Shown here piece after piece: positions 24,097-37,319 of a stretch of 64,000 nt of DNA; the stretch's first letter is position 1; each line of letters starts with the position of its first letter. Location: NCBI GenBank assembly GCA_963920665.1, contig OY987265.1, positions 27,657,001-27,721,000 of the forward strand, given 5' to 3'. Source of the DNA: Straminergon stramineum. Its lineage: Eukaryota; Streptophyta; Bryopsida; Hypnales; Calliergonaceae. Made by a program: the position numbers and the translations under genes. The notes under the pieces are model-generated. The model was not told the origin of the DNA, ran no database searches, and saw only the letters and a list, made by a program, of their open reading frames with translations.

Positions 24097-27000
24097 ATGG
24101 TGATGTCCATCCTCTGCCTTACAGCCACGCTGTTTCTCACCGCCCCTTCGGTTCGTGCGCAGGCGCAGCCGGCCAATCGAGGTGAGGTCGAACTTTCTTC
24201 ATCTACAGAAAATTCCAAAACCCATAGCGCAGCTCTGCGATTTCACAGCTAGAGTAAGTAGTTCCGCATCGTATAGCATGGATTTATTTAGAAACAGTCC
24301 GATTGTAATTAATTCCATAGTTGCACCATGGATTTGGTTATTTCTGTACACTCTTTGAAAATTCCCTGGTGTTGCTCGCTGAGGAAGTTACCAAGCTCCA
24401 TATTTTGTCAGAGCTACCAACAAAATCATTTTATATGCTAAGGTAGAGGCTCCATTAACTATACTGTACATTAGAGTGTCCAGTGCGTACAGGTCAGCTG
24501 TGAATTGTGCTAGTTGTGTAAATACTTGGTGTAAATATTCACATTCATTTCATTTCAATGGATTTGCAGCTTTACACAAAATATATGTGCCAAATTTGAT
24601 TGTGTTGGTGCAAGTTTCTAGATTGATGTAGGGAAAAGTTCAAAGTTCACTTCAATGGTGAAAAATTATTTGGAAATTCTCCCTTGCTGTACATATGGTG
24701 ATTAGAAACCTTACATTACTGCAAATTTGCAATTGAGCTCCAGTGACAGAAGAACGTAAAATTTTATGTATGCAAATATTAATTGATATTAATACTCTGG
24801 ATGGTTTAATTGCAGGCATAGCATTGAAAGCCCTAGCGAGTGCCTGGGGCGTCAGCTTCAGCGACTGGGAGCTCACTCCAGATCCATGCACAGGCCTCTG
24901 GTCGGGCGTCACTTGCGACGGGAACGGCAGAGTCGTCAAGTTGTAAGCAAGCTTCAAAATCCTTAATTTCACTGACTCTTTGATCCCATGAATTCGCCCA
25001 ATCTGAGTATGTTGAATCTAGAATGAGTTCGATTACAATTCATTTGGCCATGTCCGCAAATCACTATGGATACATGTGTACCTCAAGTACTCGTGTCTGG
25101 CGATCCATACACGTATACTGTTGCTCTGTTTTCTTGGAAGAGAACATCGAAATCATTGAATTCGTATATTGATCGTTCTTCTTCAATCGATTATGTGTAC
25201 GTAATGAAAAGTCTCAATTCACAATTACTACAGTAAGGGAGTCAGTGGTTATATTCACCTTACAAGTGAACTTTGATTTGTGCTCCATCAGTGTGAAAAT
25301 ATTTAATCTATTGACATTTATTTTTTAGAATTGATTGTTAGCGAAACGCAAAAACAGCCTGTGCGCAAAATTTGAGATGTTCCAAGTTTCTAGATTGTTC
25401 AAGTGGAAAGGCTCAATGAATGGAACCTCTCCCTTAATGTATGGTGAAAGGTTTCACAACTCATAAGTACCCTTTGCAAAATAATATGAATTACTATCTA
25501 GAATACTGACAGAGTATTCATGAGGTGGTTGTCGATATTGGGCAAGGCGATTGCAGGAACTTGACTGGGGCGGGGTTGAAGGGAGCCATCTCGCCAGAGC
25601 TCGGGCAGCTGGTGGACCTGGAGTCGCTCATCCTGGAGAATAATGCCATTCAGGATCCCATCCCCGTGGAAATCGGCCAACTGGTGCGCTTGACGGACTT
25701 GAACCTCATCAACAACAACCTCACGTCCATTCCTCCAGATGCGCTCCTCAAATGCAACCTTACCAACTTGTTCGTGACGGAACCATCACTCTTCGAGTAT
25801 TCTCTAAAATATTCTGGAACAAAATTTTAGAATGTTCTTAGAATACATATATCTCTTATTTCATACCCTCCGATTAAATGTTTTTTGCTCTTAGAGAGGT
25901 TTATGTCACAAATAAGTGCCTTCCTCCGCCTATTCATGAATTCTCGCCCATTACTCAATTTCACTTTTGCAGATAACTAACAACGCTCAGTTTCGTTATA
26001 TATTGTAAAGTCTTCAGACATTCGCCATACCAGTGAGTGAACTTTGAGTTCTTCCCTACAACAATATAGAAAAAAATTTCATCTAGAATTTTGCATATTT
26101 AGTCTACGTTAAACTAAAAAGCAATTGCAGAAAACAAAATCAAGCCAATAGATTAATAAGTGTTTCCACTCTATCACAAATCAAAGTTCACCTGTATATG
26201 GTCAACAGAGAATCAAATGGACTACACGGTTAATGGAGTCCCTACTTTTATATGAGAGCGCCAATAGTGTGACCTTCCAGTACACAGAGCTCTAACAACC
26301 TGATCGAGGGTCAATTCCTTGGATTGAAAATATCGTCAGTTTCATAAAATTGGCAAGATTCTACAAGCCAAAGATTGTAATTCATGGGCGTGATGCTTTT
26401 CAGGGACAGGTTGGGAACTCCATTATTTCTTTTCCAGAAGTTTGCATTTAAATTGTTGTGTGTGCAGATTGCTGGCAAGTAACAGGATCAGAGACGAGCT
26501 TCCTGCTTGGATAGGCCAAATTGTGACTCTCAGAAACTTGTACGTTATACACCAATTCCACTCTTTATGAATCCATTTGAACGACTTTTCATGAAATTAT
26601 TGGCAGTTTTCCACCTGCCAGAATTGAATTGAGATAGAGCTCTGGGATAGGTCTGGATGGAAGTTGTGTCCAATTGTTCAATACTTTGTCGAAATGATGA
26701 AAATTTTCCAATTTAATGAAATTCACCATTTTGATAATCTTGGTGCTGTTGAGAACTTACATTTGGCAAGGTAAGGTTGAGTGAGCCAGAAATTCACGTC
26801 AATAGGGGAGCTGAGCTGTTTCTGCGTGATTGGTGTTCAGGGACTTCAATACCAACGAGCTCTGGGGTGGGCTGCCCCCGGAGTATGGAAACTTGCGCAA
26901 CTTGGAGACTATGTACGTGCTACCCGATCCATGCTTTTCTTTACATTGTCAAGCTTTTTAGATTTCGAGTGATGCTTTCTCTTTTATGAAAATCAATGAG

Positions 27001-30000
27001 CTGATGCTGGAGAAATTGATTGTAGGAGTCAAATAATATCTTTGAGTGCAAAATAAATTAAGCGTCATTTTCATTAATTTGCCAAAATTCCATTACATTG
27101 GCACTTTTATGGGTGTGTGCCATGATATGGAACTCTGTTCCAGTCCTCGTTTCTAGAGCTTTGTGCACGTGAATGCCACAGTTTTTGGCAGCCACAATCT
27201 TACAAAATCAACGAAATTGACGATAATTCCTCATAAGGCCGGTGCATAGATCATTCAAGTATGTTCTGTTACAAGAGAAGATTTTTAGTATTGACAAGAG
27301 ATGAGTTCTATTGTGCAGGCAACTGTGGGAGAATCAACTATCAGGATTCTTGCCTGACGAATGGCAAAGATTGACCAAAGTCAATTTCTTGTAATTGATC
27401 ATCACAAAACCTGCTGTTACTACCTTCCGAGTTTCTGATGTGGCTCGTGAATGGTGGTTTGGTATCATCGTTGATGTGGCAATATGTTAGCTAAGGATTA
27501 ACTAAAAATTTAACCCAACTTTGAGCAACTGCCACTTTCCATCTGTAAACTCAGTTTCTCACTGGTGATTTTCCCTCATTCTATAACGCTAAGTTGACAT
27601 GTCCAGGCAAACCGTCTCCAGTTTTCTTTGACTGAGAGGGAGAGGGTAATTAATCCATAAGGCCGAATCCGGAGTCAAAAGCAATTGTGTCAATATCTCG
27701 TTAGTAATGTAGAAGAGGCTTATAATCTGCAACCCTTCTCATTTTAAATCCTAAGATCACCAAATAAATTAGAAATGTGAACATTCTTTAACTTGGTAGA
27801 ACGACTTTGCGTACAATGATCTCTCAAGTTTTCAAGGCTCTAGAGTATTATTTAAGTCCATAATATTGTGTTCAAATTTGAGACCTCTAATGTTCTAAAA
27901 AGTACTATTGGATGTTTTCCTTTCCAGATTAAGATTATGTTAAGATACATTAAGATTATGTTGTATAGCCTTCTCAAGTGTCCTGGCTGTCAAAGGTTAT
28001 GAGTCCATTCCATCAAAGGATTAGCTAGCTTGAGGATGTAGCCCGTATTCTTTATTGATACCATGGTATGCTTACAACTGACTATAAATTGTGTCGGCAG
28101 TGGAATGGGCCACCTTTTCACTACGGGACCTATTCCAGACTGGCTTTTTGAACTTCCAGAACTACGAATTGCGTACGTACTTACTCCTCAATTGCACCTT
28201 TTGCTCTGAAACCAAAGATGAAATCTTTTGAATGATCCACCCATACCACTACAATGTCATAGCTTAGACACCAAAAATGCAGGTGAATATTAATGTAGTT
28301 TTCCAATATTTTGATGATCCTTAATGTAGCATATATGTGACATTAAGAAAGTTCTTGGGGACACGCTACCATAGTCGGAAAGATAGTCTAGATCTTCTTC
28401 CCACATGTCATTATTCTTAGTGTCACATTTGGATTCAACTTCATATGACATTTGAGAATATGACAGTGAGTATTGAATGAGTTTTGAACTGACCCGTGCT
28501 TCTATTCTCAAGGATTCACAGAGAATACTAATATTAAAGAGGTCTGGTATGTAAATGACAGAAACCGGCACTTGATTGTCATGTATTATGGCTTCAATTT
28601 TGCTTTTTCTCTAAAATTGTTATGGATGTGATTCCATCAGGCACTTTATGCGAAGTCAGTTTATTGGCTCGCTGCCAAACTTTTCCAGGCTGATGCACAA
28701 CGGAATTGCCAATTTCACAGACTGGTAACTACCTCAAATTCTTTAACACAGTGTTCCCTGAATTTAACATATATATCAAGGTGTGAACTCTTGGAAGGGA
28801 ACACAGAATGAGAAAGCGTCAATGTAACAAGTATGGGTCTGGTCGAAATTACGGAATTTTCTAGCTTTCAATTCTGATCATATTCATATCATTTGGGATG
28901 AGGTTATTAGAATTCACTTTTTATAAATATTGCACAATCATGAGATATCATGCCATTTTTTAATTTATGGTAACCATTGTTGACGTTCGCTTGAATGCTC
29001 AGGGATTTTAGTTGCAATTTCCTCGAGGGAGAATATCCGAATCAGTATTATACGATTTTACCCGTGCCCAATGCATCACTGTACGTAATGTGAAAATTCC
29101 CAGATTTTGTTTCCAGAGTGCTCAAGTGTGGTCCATTTTGAAATTTCTTGTTGATTACACTCAATCCTCTACAACGGCACATTTGTTTAATTGCACAACC
29201 TTTGAATACCCTGAGTTTTGACCACCATGTACACAAATCTCATTGGACCTCTTCCACATTGTGGACATGTGTGACAGAAGCAACTTTGTCCACAGAACTG
29301 GACATTCTGAAAGTCTTGAGACATGTTGAATTGTTGACATTGCTTCTATGCTTGTCATACTGAGACAATCATTTGGCTTTGCTGCAGATCTTATTACAGC
29401 AATTGTTTCAGCAATGAAACAGATGGAAGTGCAACCATCAGTTCACCTCCAAATGCAACTGAAAACACCCCCACAAACTGTAGCAGGACCTACAATTGCC
29501 CGTCATTTTATGAGGCAAAACTAACAAATTTAGGTGAAGTGATTTTCTATTGATTCATCACATCTGAATAGCCTAGTTAGCCGGAAGCCTCTTCAAATTT
29601 GGTCTCACATCTTGGCACTCTGCAGGCCAATGTGCACCCTGTCCGCCTTCTCAGTTTATCACAGACACTGCGAAATGCATCTGCAGTTATGGTACGCTGT
29701 GATATGGATGTTCGGGCATGACTTGATACCTAAAATTCCATGAAGAATGTCAAATTCTACTTCATTTCGTTAAACATTCAGAATAGGATCATGGAAAATA
29801 GTGCTGAAATTGTTTCAATCTCAGCTGATACATTGCTGTGGTACCATACAATTGCAGAAGGTTTGGGGTCTGGTACGCAGTCGAAGCTTCCTATCGGAGC
29901 CATTGTTGGTGGGGTTGTGGGAGGGATGGCTGTGACCATCCTTGCTGCATACGTGATCTTCTTAATCTTCAGAACGAAAACCGTGACCAAATATCCACAA

Positions 30001-32691
30001 TTTGGAAGGATGTACGAAGGTCTGTGCCTTATTACACTCAACCCTCCTTGTTGACAAATTCCCTCTATATCCTTGAAAATTTGTTGTGTTCTAGACACAT
30101 CTGATTAGTCACATGCCAAGTTGTGAATGCATGTTTGAATTCATTTGAAATCCCATTTGAGTGTAACCTTCTTAACCTTCAAAAGAGAACCTGAATTTGG
30201 AAGGAAGTACGGAGGTATGTGCCTTTTAGGATTTAGGAGATAGTTCTTGTTTTGTGAACTCTGTGACTGTGTTTTCGTTTGCATTGCCTGAAAGAACGTG
30301 TGTCTTTGGCGTCACCAGGTATCAATGACCCTTGGATTGTTCCGGAAGAGCTGCACCGATTCACCTTACCGCAACTGGAGAGAGCCACTGACAATTTCAG
30401 CGACCAATTTTACATCGGAGAAGGGGGGTTTGGGAAAGTGTACAAAGGCATTTTGGACACGGGCAAAGCCGTGGCCATCAAATGCGCCTCGAATGAAAGT
30501 GCGCAAGGCCAACTGGAGTTCCGCAACGAACTGACGCTCCTCAGCCGCCTTCATCACCGCCACCTTTGTGCCCTGGAAGGCTTTTGTGACGACGATGGAT
30601 TGCAGGTCCTGGTGTACGAGTTCATGGAGAATGGCGACCTTCACGACAACCTCTTCGGTTAGTACTTTCGAACACCCCACCCCCCCTGCAGTTTAGTGAC
30701 GGAAGAGAGAGAGAGAGAGGATACACATGGCATGCAGGTCACAATGCAATCCTTCTTGGGGCGAAATATCACCAGATTTTGAACGAATTTTTGGGTCCAG
30801 CTTCAAGCCTATGGAAAATATGAGAAGGAAAATGCAGATACATAGCAACGTTTTGTGGAAATTTTTTGATCCAGTCTGAATCCCTCAAATGGCACAACCA
30901 ACCATTTCCAGAGGACTTGTAGGGTTTAGGGTTTACAGTCTCTCATATTGTTCTTGAGCTGAAATTGTATGGACTCATCTTCAGGGAGAGACACGACACT
31001 GAATGCAGCACAGCGGCGTGAAGTTGCAGTTGGCATAGCACGAGGCTTGGATTACCTTCACTCATTTGCGGTGAGAACTACTCTGGAACTCACCAGTTTG
31101 AAAAGGTCTTTCGTCTCGGAACCATTACTCCTTCCAACAATAACTGATTTACTTTCCAATTGTGGCTTGCAGAATCCTCCAGTGATCCACCGGGATGTCA
31201 AACCATCTAACGTGTTACTTGATCAGTACAATGTGGCCAAGCTCGCAGACTTCGGCATTTCCAAAATTTCACCGGAACTTAACACTCACGTTTCAACAAG
31301 ACCTCTCGGAACCATGGGGTAAGTACGGCCCTAGCCTGCACTACTCTAACTGTAGTACATGCACAAATCACAGCGAGAAACAATCCATGTGAGTGGAAAG
31401 AGTTGAGCTCCAATCCCATTCCATCGATGGTCGCGGTCTCTCTGTGTGAAAGTCTCTCTCTATGCAAGTCTCTGTCTAGAATGCTCTTCCTGCATGGCAT
31501 TGATTTTAACTAGCTCAATCAAGGTGGCTCTGTTGTCATGGCACGCAGGTACATGGACCCGGATTACTTTCGAACGAATCAGCTGACTGTTGCAAGCGAT
31601 GTGTACGCTTTTGGAATTGTGTTACTGGAGCTCACGACAGGGCAACGTGTCTTCGACATCGATAGAGTAGACGCTGTCAACCTCCACGACTGGGTGAGAC
31701 CCCGGTTCAAGAAAGGAGGCTTGCAAGAAATTATTGACAAGAGTTTGGGTGTAAATTACGACGATCGTCTTTTCAATGCTTTGGCAGAGGTGGGGCTCAT
31801 GTGTTCCAGGAGTGACAGAATGGATCGACCCACCATGAAGGTAGGACACTAAACCTGACTTCAAACTGGATTGTTTTGCATAGATGGCAGTTTCTGATTT
31901 TCCCAGTAAGAACTCATAATCTCTACCTTCCTTTCCAGTACCTGTCTTCCTCAAGAACTTGGTAGATAGGAGCCGCACACTCCTATAAATGAAGTAATAG
32001 TTCCAGTATGGAAAATGTAACGGACAACTACAAAGAGATAAGACTCATGAGTTGTTTGGAATTATTAATGCTAAGTAATCCAATTTTGGAGGAGAGTTCT
32101 TATGTAATCCTCTGCTGTCACGGTCACATAATGCATTGCAATTGACAAAGAAGGGGAGACAGTGGAGCGCTAGAATCATGGCTCTATCCTCCCCAAGCTC
32201 TTACAGAGCCGTAAATCTCCAAGATCTGATGGTCCTCATATAGTCTTGAAGAGGAGTATCCCCTTGGGCATCAAGCTCTCCATAGGTTATCTAATACCTA
32301 AACCCTAAACCTGATTGCAATCTCTGTCAAGCAGTCAGCTGTTCACATGCCAGACAGTTTCGAGTATTGAACTCTGTTCTTGAACTATATGCAGGAAGTT
32401 TTGAATATTTTGGAGCCCTTCGCAGTGAGCAGGTCGTTTAAGAAAGCAAAATCTGAGCAGCAACCCAGAATGTCCAGCGAGTCCTTCAAAGACAAGTCTC
32501 TGTCTGAAGAACTGAAATCTGTTCCTGAAGAGTCCAAATCCGTTCCTGTGACAAGTACTTTGGCCAAACCAAATGATGCAGTGGTGCAGTCTGAGAACCC
32601 AGGAACTTTAGATCCGAGGAGCTGCCCATTTGATAGTGGCCGCCCGAGCTCTGTGCCATACGACAGCTTCTCTGCTTTGCATCCTCGATGA
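24097..32691 (+). CDS. Leucine-rich-repeat receptor-like serine/threonine kinase
   Basis: The product is a plasma-membrane receptor kinase of about 817 aa from 18 exons: 24097-24181, 24816-24942, 25557-25769, 26290-26334, 26468-26539, 26841-26912, 27319-27390, 28101-28172, 28641-28724, 29003-29080, 29388-29533, 29626-29691, 29858-30019, 30319-30657, 30985-31070, 31173-31318, 31549-31840, 32395-32691. The frame stays open throughout. In order: signal peptide ([18 protein letters not shown]); N-terminal cap with [12 protein letters not shown]; LRRs, four on exact 72-bp phase-2 exons; Asn/Cys-rich juxtamembrane region (CAPCPPSQF...CICSYG); one membrane span (near residues 388-412); kinase with [23 protein letters not shown] and GTMGYMDPDYF, so an active RD kinase; Ser/Glu/Pro-rich tail. 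The layout resembles the plant LRR-VIII-1 group. The ligand is unknown. The start is uncertain: in-frame ATG 23926 would add 57 residues before the signal peptide. The small exon 26290-26334 and the odd donor at 25770 (GTTCGT) are least certain. Confidence 0.9.
30160..30228 (+). repeat. Duplicated remnant of the transmembrane/juxtamembrane exon end
   Basis: CTTCTTAACCTTCAAAAGAG, then GAATTTGGAAGGAAGTACGGAG followed by GTATGTGCCTT, repeats the end and donor of the exon finishing at 30019 (CTTCTTAATCTTCAGAAC..., CAATTTGGAAGGATGTACGAAG, GTCTGTGCCTT). It sits inside the next intron and keeps a usable donor. It may be an exon relic from a local tandem duplication. Confidence 0.7.
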
Positions 32692-35600
32692 TCTGAATGA
32701 GCCATCTTCACTTGTTTGGACCACATAAGTTGCAAGCCATGAGAATGGTGAGCCGCTTTTGGAACATACATAATTTCAGTTTGTCTCTGCATCAATCGAC
32801 AATATGAATGTACTTTTAATTGATGACAGGATTCACAAAGGACTCACAAAGACATTAAGAGTTGTAGCTAGATTCTTGTGACTAGCTAATGAGAGAGCGA
32901 CGCAGTTGCCTTGAAACTTGGCAGTACTATGTTACACCTGAGACCTCTGGATGTCAGTGAGAGTTCAAATCATTGAGTTCATTTTGTATATAGTGCAAAA
33001 CAGGGGTGTCCACGACGTGTCTTCAAAATTGATCCCACTTTAGAGGGGCAAGACCTCTTGAAACGTTTCTTCAATAATTTATTTATCAGCTCCGGACCAG
33101 AAGGGGAGGAGGCCTTGCTTCGACACAAGCTATTGTGACAAAGTTTGACGAGCTACCTTACTCAAACATAGAGCCACTTTAAAGAAAAGATGAAAAGGAG
33201 AGACATTCGGTTTTTTCATCACCATTTTGGTTTCCTTGTTCCATTTTTCTAGTACTATAGGGATAAAGTCTCCCATGGCATAGCTGTTGGGTTTTTAAAA
33301 GACAATTAAATCTAAGCCACTTCATTACATATTTATTAGATTTTCATTGAATAAATTATTCTTTTTTGTAACTGAAAATTTTATTTTATAAAGTGCTTTG
33401 AAAGTTTTTGTTCATTAAAATGTGCCCCATCAATACATTGGTGAATATCACCCTATGTGGTAGATTTGCCTAAGATACACTACAAGAACAATGCAATAAT
33501 GATATAGGCCACATTAATGGTATAGTAGAAAATCCATTCAAAAAAGTGAAAGATCTAAAAAAACCCTTCTATAATGGTTGGGGCTTAAAAGGGATCAATA
33601 GAGTTTACAATTATATTTTTTGCATTCAAAATCTGACCTTGTGAGAATTTGAGACTAATAGTCTTGTTTCGAACATAAGCCTCTAGCTTTATAAAGATTT
33701 GAGAAGTGGTGGTTTTCAAATTGTCTTCACTTTTTTAGCACAAGTCTTGAACTTTAACCTCTTCAATAATTGGATACCCAAGATTTCAAAACAATTGAAG
33801 ATGTACTATAAAGTACAATTTAGGAGAATCATAAAATAATGAAGCTAAAAAAACTATTGAAGTCCAAAATTCCATTACACTAAGTAGAAGTGCTAGAGCT
33901 CATTCTTCATAAATAGTATTTTTTGGTTCATTCAATATCCTTTACTAAGTCACTCCACAAGTTAATTCAATTAGTGCAAGATTTTGAATAATAAGAGACT
34001 CCCCTACCCTAATTTGGATAGTTTTGGATGAATATCATTTAATTAGTATAAAATTTTAAATGAAAATGAGATGAAAGTAGATGAAATGGAAGAAAATTGG
34101 AAAGTTGGATAAATATTACAATACCATATTTGAGATTGTATGAAAATTGTATGGTCTACATTATATTGAATTTATCTAAAGAAGTGTGACCTACCATATT
34201 ACTGTGCCTTGCAAATCTGCATAAGTTTGGAATTAGTATGATGTGGAGAACAATTATTGAATTTACTTGTATTATATTTGCAACAAGAAAATCATTATAC
34301 AAAGTAGCATTTGATTCTTTGTCCTATAATCTAAAACTGTCAGCTACTTTTGTTATGCCATACTTTAGGAACCATCATTGCTTTGAATAATATCTCATTT
34401 AGTACAATGAAATAAAAAACAAAAAATCCTTTATAAATTGAATATTAATGATTTGCACATAGAAATTGCAATGAGATCAAAATTAAAAATAAAAAAATAA
34501 AAAAAATAAAAATTTTCTTATTGCTTAACTAAGAAGATTAATTTAGAAGGATCCTATTTCGAACTAAGAAAACTGAATTTGAAGCAAAACATTCTAACAC
34601 TATGAGAATTTTAGAATGTTTGTATAAAGGAGATTTTGGAAATCTAACCATTCAAAACATAGAAAATGGAATCAAGCATTTTGAAAAATATAGATGGATA
34701 AAATAAATAATAGAGATTTCTTTTTCTTTTCACAAAAAGAGATTTGTGATTGTGTAGAAGTTAATACAGTAAGTTGTACAAATAGAATAACCAAGTGACC
34801 CGGTCTTTTGATAGTGGTGATAAAATATTCATGTGCATCCGATGATGCTCCCATGACGCACAATAAAATGAAATAGTGAAATTTGTACAACAAATGATAT
34901 TAGATAGATTCACATTCAAGAGGACTTTTGATTGTTTTGAGAAAATAGTAAATCTTTTTATCCCTAAGCATTCAACCACCCACTAGATGGATGATGCATG
35001 TTGTCAAAAGTGAGCATCATCCAATTAGTATTCATTGAGGAAGGTCTAAGAAAAGTCATGTAATATATTGATGGAAAGAATAAATATTGTTCTACATGAA
35101 TCAACGATATAGATAAGTTGGAGGAGTTTTGATTATTTATTACTCTCTTTGTCACAAATAATTGTTTGATTACAATAAAATGGCATCAATGACAAAGTGC
35201 CACACAATGGAAAAGATCAAATATTGAAGTATATTGGACAACTACCTACTTCCCTCGAATGTAATACAAACAAGAATGTTTTTTCAATCTACTTGAGAAG
35301 CTACACAAGTCTAAATAATACTCATTGGATGCTTAGGGTAAACTTCTATGGTCTATCAAAACAATTTTCAAGTTTTTTATAATGGGATTTATTTGTGTCA
35401 AGTTTCATGATCTTCATGGGGCTTCTATATGAGTGGGAGAAACTACATTGTAGGACTAGCTTTGTCTTGTTGTCAAACTAAAAACAACCAAAAGTTTAAG
35501 TTCATTGTTAAAATGAATTTTTCAAAATTGAAAAAGTTGTCTCTCCTTGTTTTTTGTAAAACTCTTCCTAAAATTTTGCCAACCAAGAATTCTCATTATC

Positions 35601-36209
35601 ACATGCAAATCAAAATCCCATACACTATTTTAGAAAAATTAGTCTTGTTTACAAAGTTTGGTTGATTTTTGTACAAGGAAGATTGCCCTTAATTTGGACA
35701 CCCAAAAAATACACTTATTGGTTCTAGATCAAAAGAGAAGAAGCTTTGCAAAAGTTGTCATGAAGAAGTTGAATAGCTACTTTAATCAAAAAGTAAACTA
35801 AGGCTACAGGGACAAAGCCAATAGTAGTGTAAGGTAGGAAGTCCATAAAGTGCACATTTAAGAGCTAAAACTTAATGTGGGGAGGTTGAACTCCTTAAAA
35901 TGTTTTTCAGTAATTTTCCTTGAAAGACAAATGGAAATGCTAATTAAACCAAGCCGTTTCTTATTTTTTGAATCTTGGTGAAATTAGTTATGAATTATTG
36001 AAGTTGAAACACGGTGGTTATAAGAAGCATTCACCTCCTGAAGAGTATATTATTTTTACATCACCAGTGCAATGAGAAAACAAAATGTACATATGCCTTA
36101 AATGACACTGTAGAGCCCAAACACTTTATGGACCTCTTACCTAAGGTAATTGTTTCATGTCAAAGGGAGTAAAAATTTTCAGAAGTAAAAAGTCTTACTT
36201 CTTTTAACT
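32692..36209. other. 3' flank of the receptor kinase and AT-rich spacer
   Basis: The first few hundred bases are probably the kinase 3' untranslated region. Beyond about 33250 the sequence turns strongly AT-rich. No gene is recognised. Short open frames at 34672-35665 have no motif. A segment around 35452-35620 (GCTTTGTCTTGTTGTCAAAC and onwards) is repeated at 42904-43090. Confidence 0.45.
35450..35640. repeat. Dispersed repeat, copy 1
   Basis: Shares GCTTTG(T/C)CTTGTTGTCAAAC, AAAAGTT(T/C)AAGT and a CAACAAA/CCAACCAAGAATTC(T/A)CAT-like end with 42904-43090 in the same orientation. Both are old and have no recognisable coding capacity; the parent element is unknown. Confidence 0.6.
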
Positions 36210-36614
36210 TAAGGGAGGCAACCCTTTCCTGATCACTACACCTTTCTAGTAGCCTAGGGTGGAGTAATTTTGATTAGGAGGTGATTAACAATGATTAATG
36301 TTGGTGTAGTTTTTGGTGTAGTTGTAGCACATTATGATTGGCTACAAGACTCTCAATATTGCAACGAACCCTTGTTGGATTTTGCAACCAGCCCTTGGTT
36401 GGAAATAGGAAGGTCTATATTACCAATATGGGGATAAAAGAATCTTTAGCTAAGAAAATTGTAGTAATTATGTTTTGAAAAACAAAAATCTGAAAAACTA
36501 TTGAAACCTTATAAACACTATTTCTACATATGGAAAAATTTCTCCACTATTGAAACCTCCCTTGTAGATACATATATTTGCCTAAGTGGTCAAAAATAGG
36601 TTGCCTCCCTTACT
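36210..36614. mobile_element. MITE family C, copy 2 (uninterrupted)
   Basis: Ends are TAAGGGAGGCAACCC (left) and GGTTGCCTCCCTTA (right), about 405 bp. It is collinear with the two halves of the copy at 14432-16046 and preserves the single GATTAACAA that is duplicated around the insertion there. Non-coding. It lies about 700 bp upstream of the ndhO start codon in the same spacer. Confidence 0.9.
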
Positions 36615-37319
36615 ATCTTTAGGTCAAATGCTTAGAGGTTGTTAACCCCTAAAGGACCATAAGGCCACCACATGGCTTCTGCAACTATATTTGTAGAAAA
36701 TTGAGAATGTGAACCTCACTAATAGTTTGTGACCAACAAAGAGACCCTAGATGATTTTTTTTGTTGAATCCATCAATACAATTCAATTGTAAAATGATTG
36801 AGTGAGCGATTTTTGGTGAATTTTTTGAGAATAGGAAAAGTACTCTAGGCTATCACTTCACATGTTCATATCTTTTTTCCCACACCTCAAAATGATTTGA
36901 AAAAAATTACACATCTAAATCATGATGATATGTACTTGTGGAAACAAAATCAGAGTTTTTGGATCACTTTTGAGCATTCTGATTTCAGCGCATGTACAAA
37001 GTTCCGTTGAATTGGATACCTTTCATCAATTTTGTCAACGGTGGCATTTTCTCAAAAATTGTGCGATTTTGTTGATTTTTTTTCATAGGAAAGCTACATA
37101 AGTCTTCTTTCATTTCAACCGTGACAATCATCAAAATCATATCACACATTTGAGAAATTATGCTGATTACAAGAGCTAGTCAAGAAAACAAGAGCTTTGC
37201 TCAAACACCCCCGGGTCCTTTAGGGGTTAAAACAGTTCCTGCGAATGATATCCTGTTTCCCTTACTCCTCTCCTGTGTGTCCTCAAGACTTCCCCGTCCC
37301 GACACTTGCAGTTGCAAGC

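Noticed and set aside
33476..33500. CACTACAAGAAC resembling a CACTA element left end
   Set aside because: No complementary right end or matching 3-bp duplication was found in the following 3 kb.
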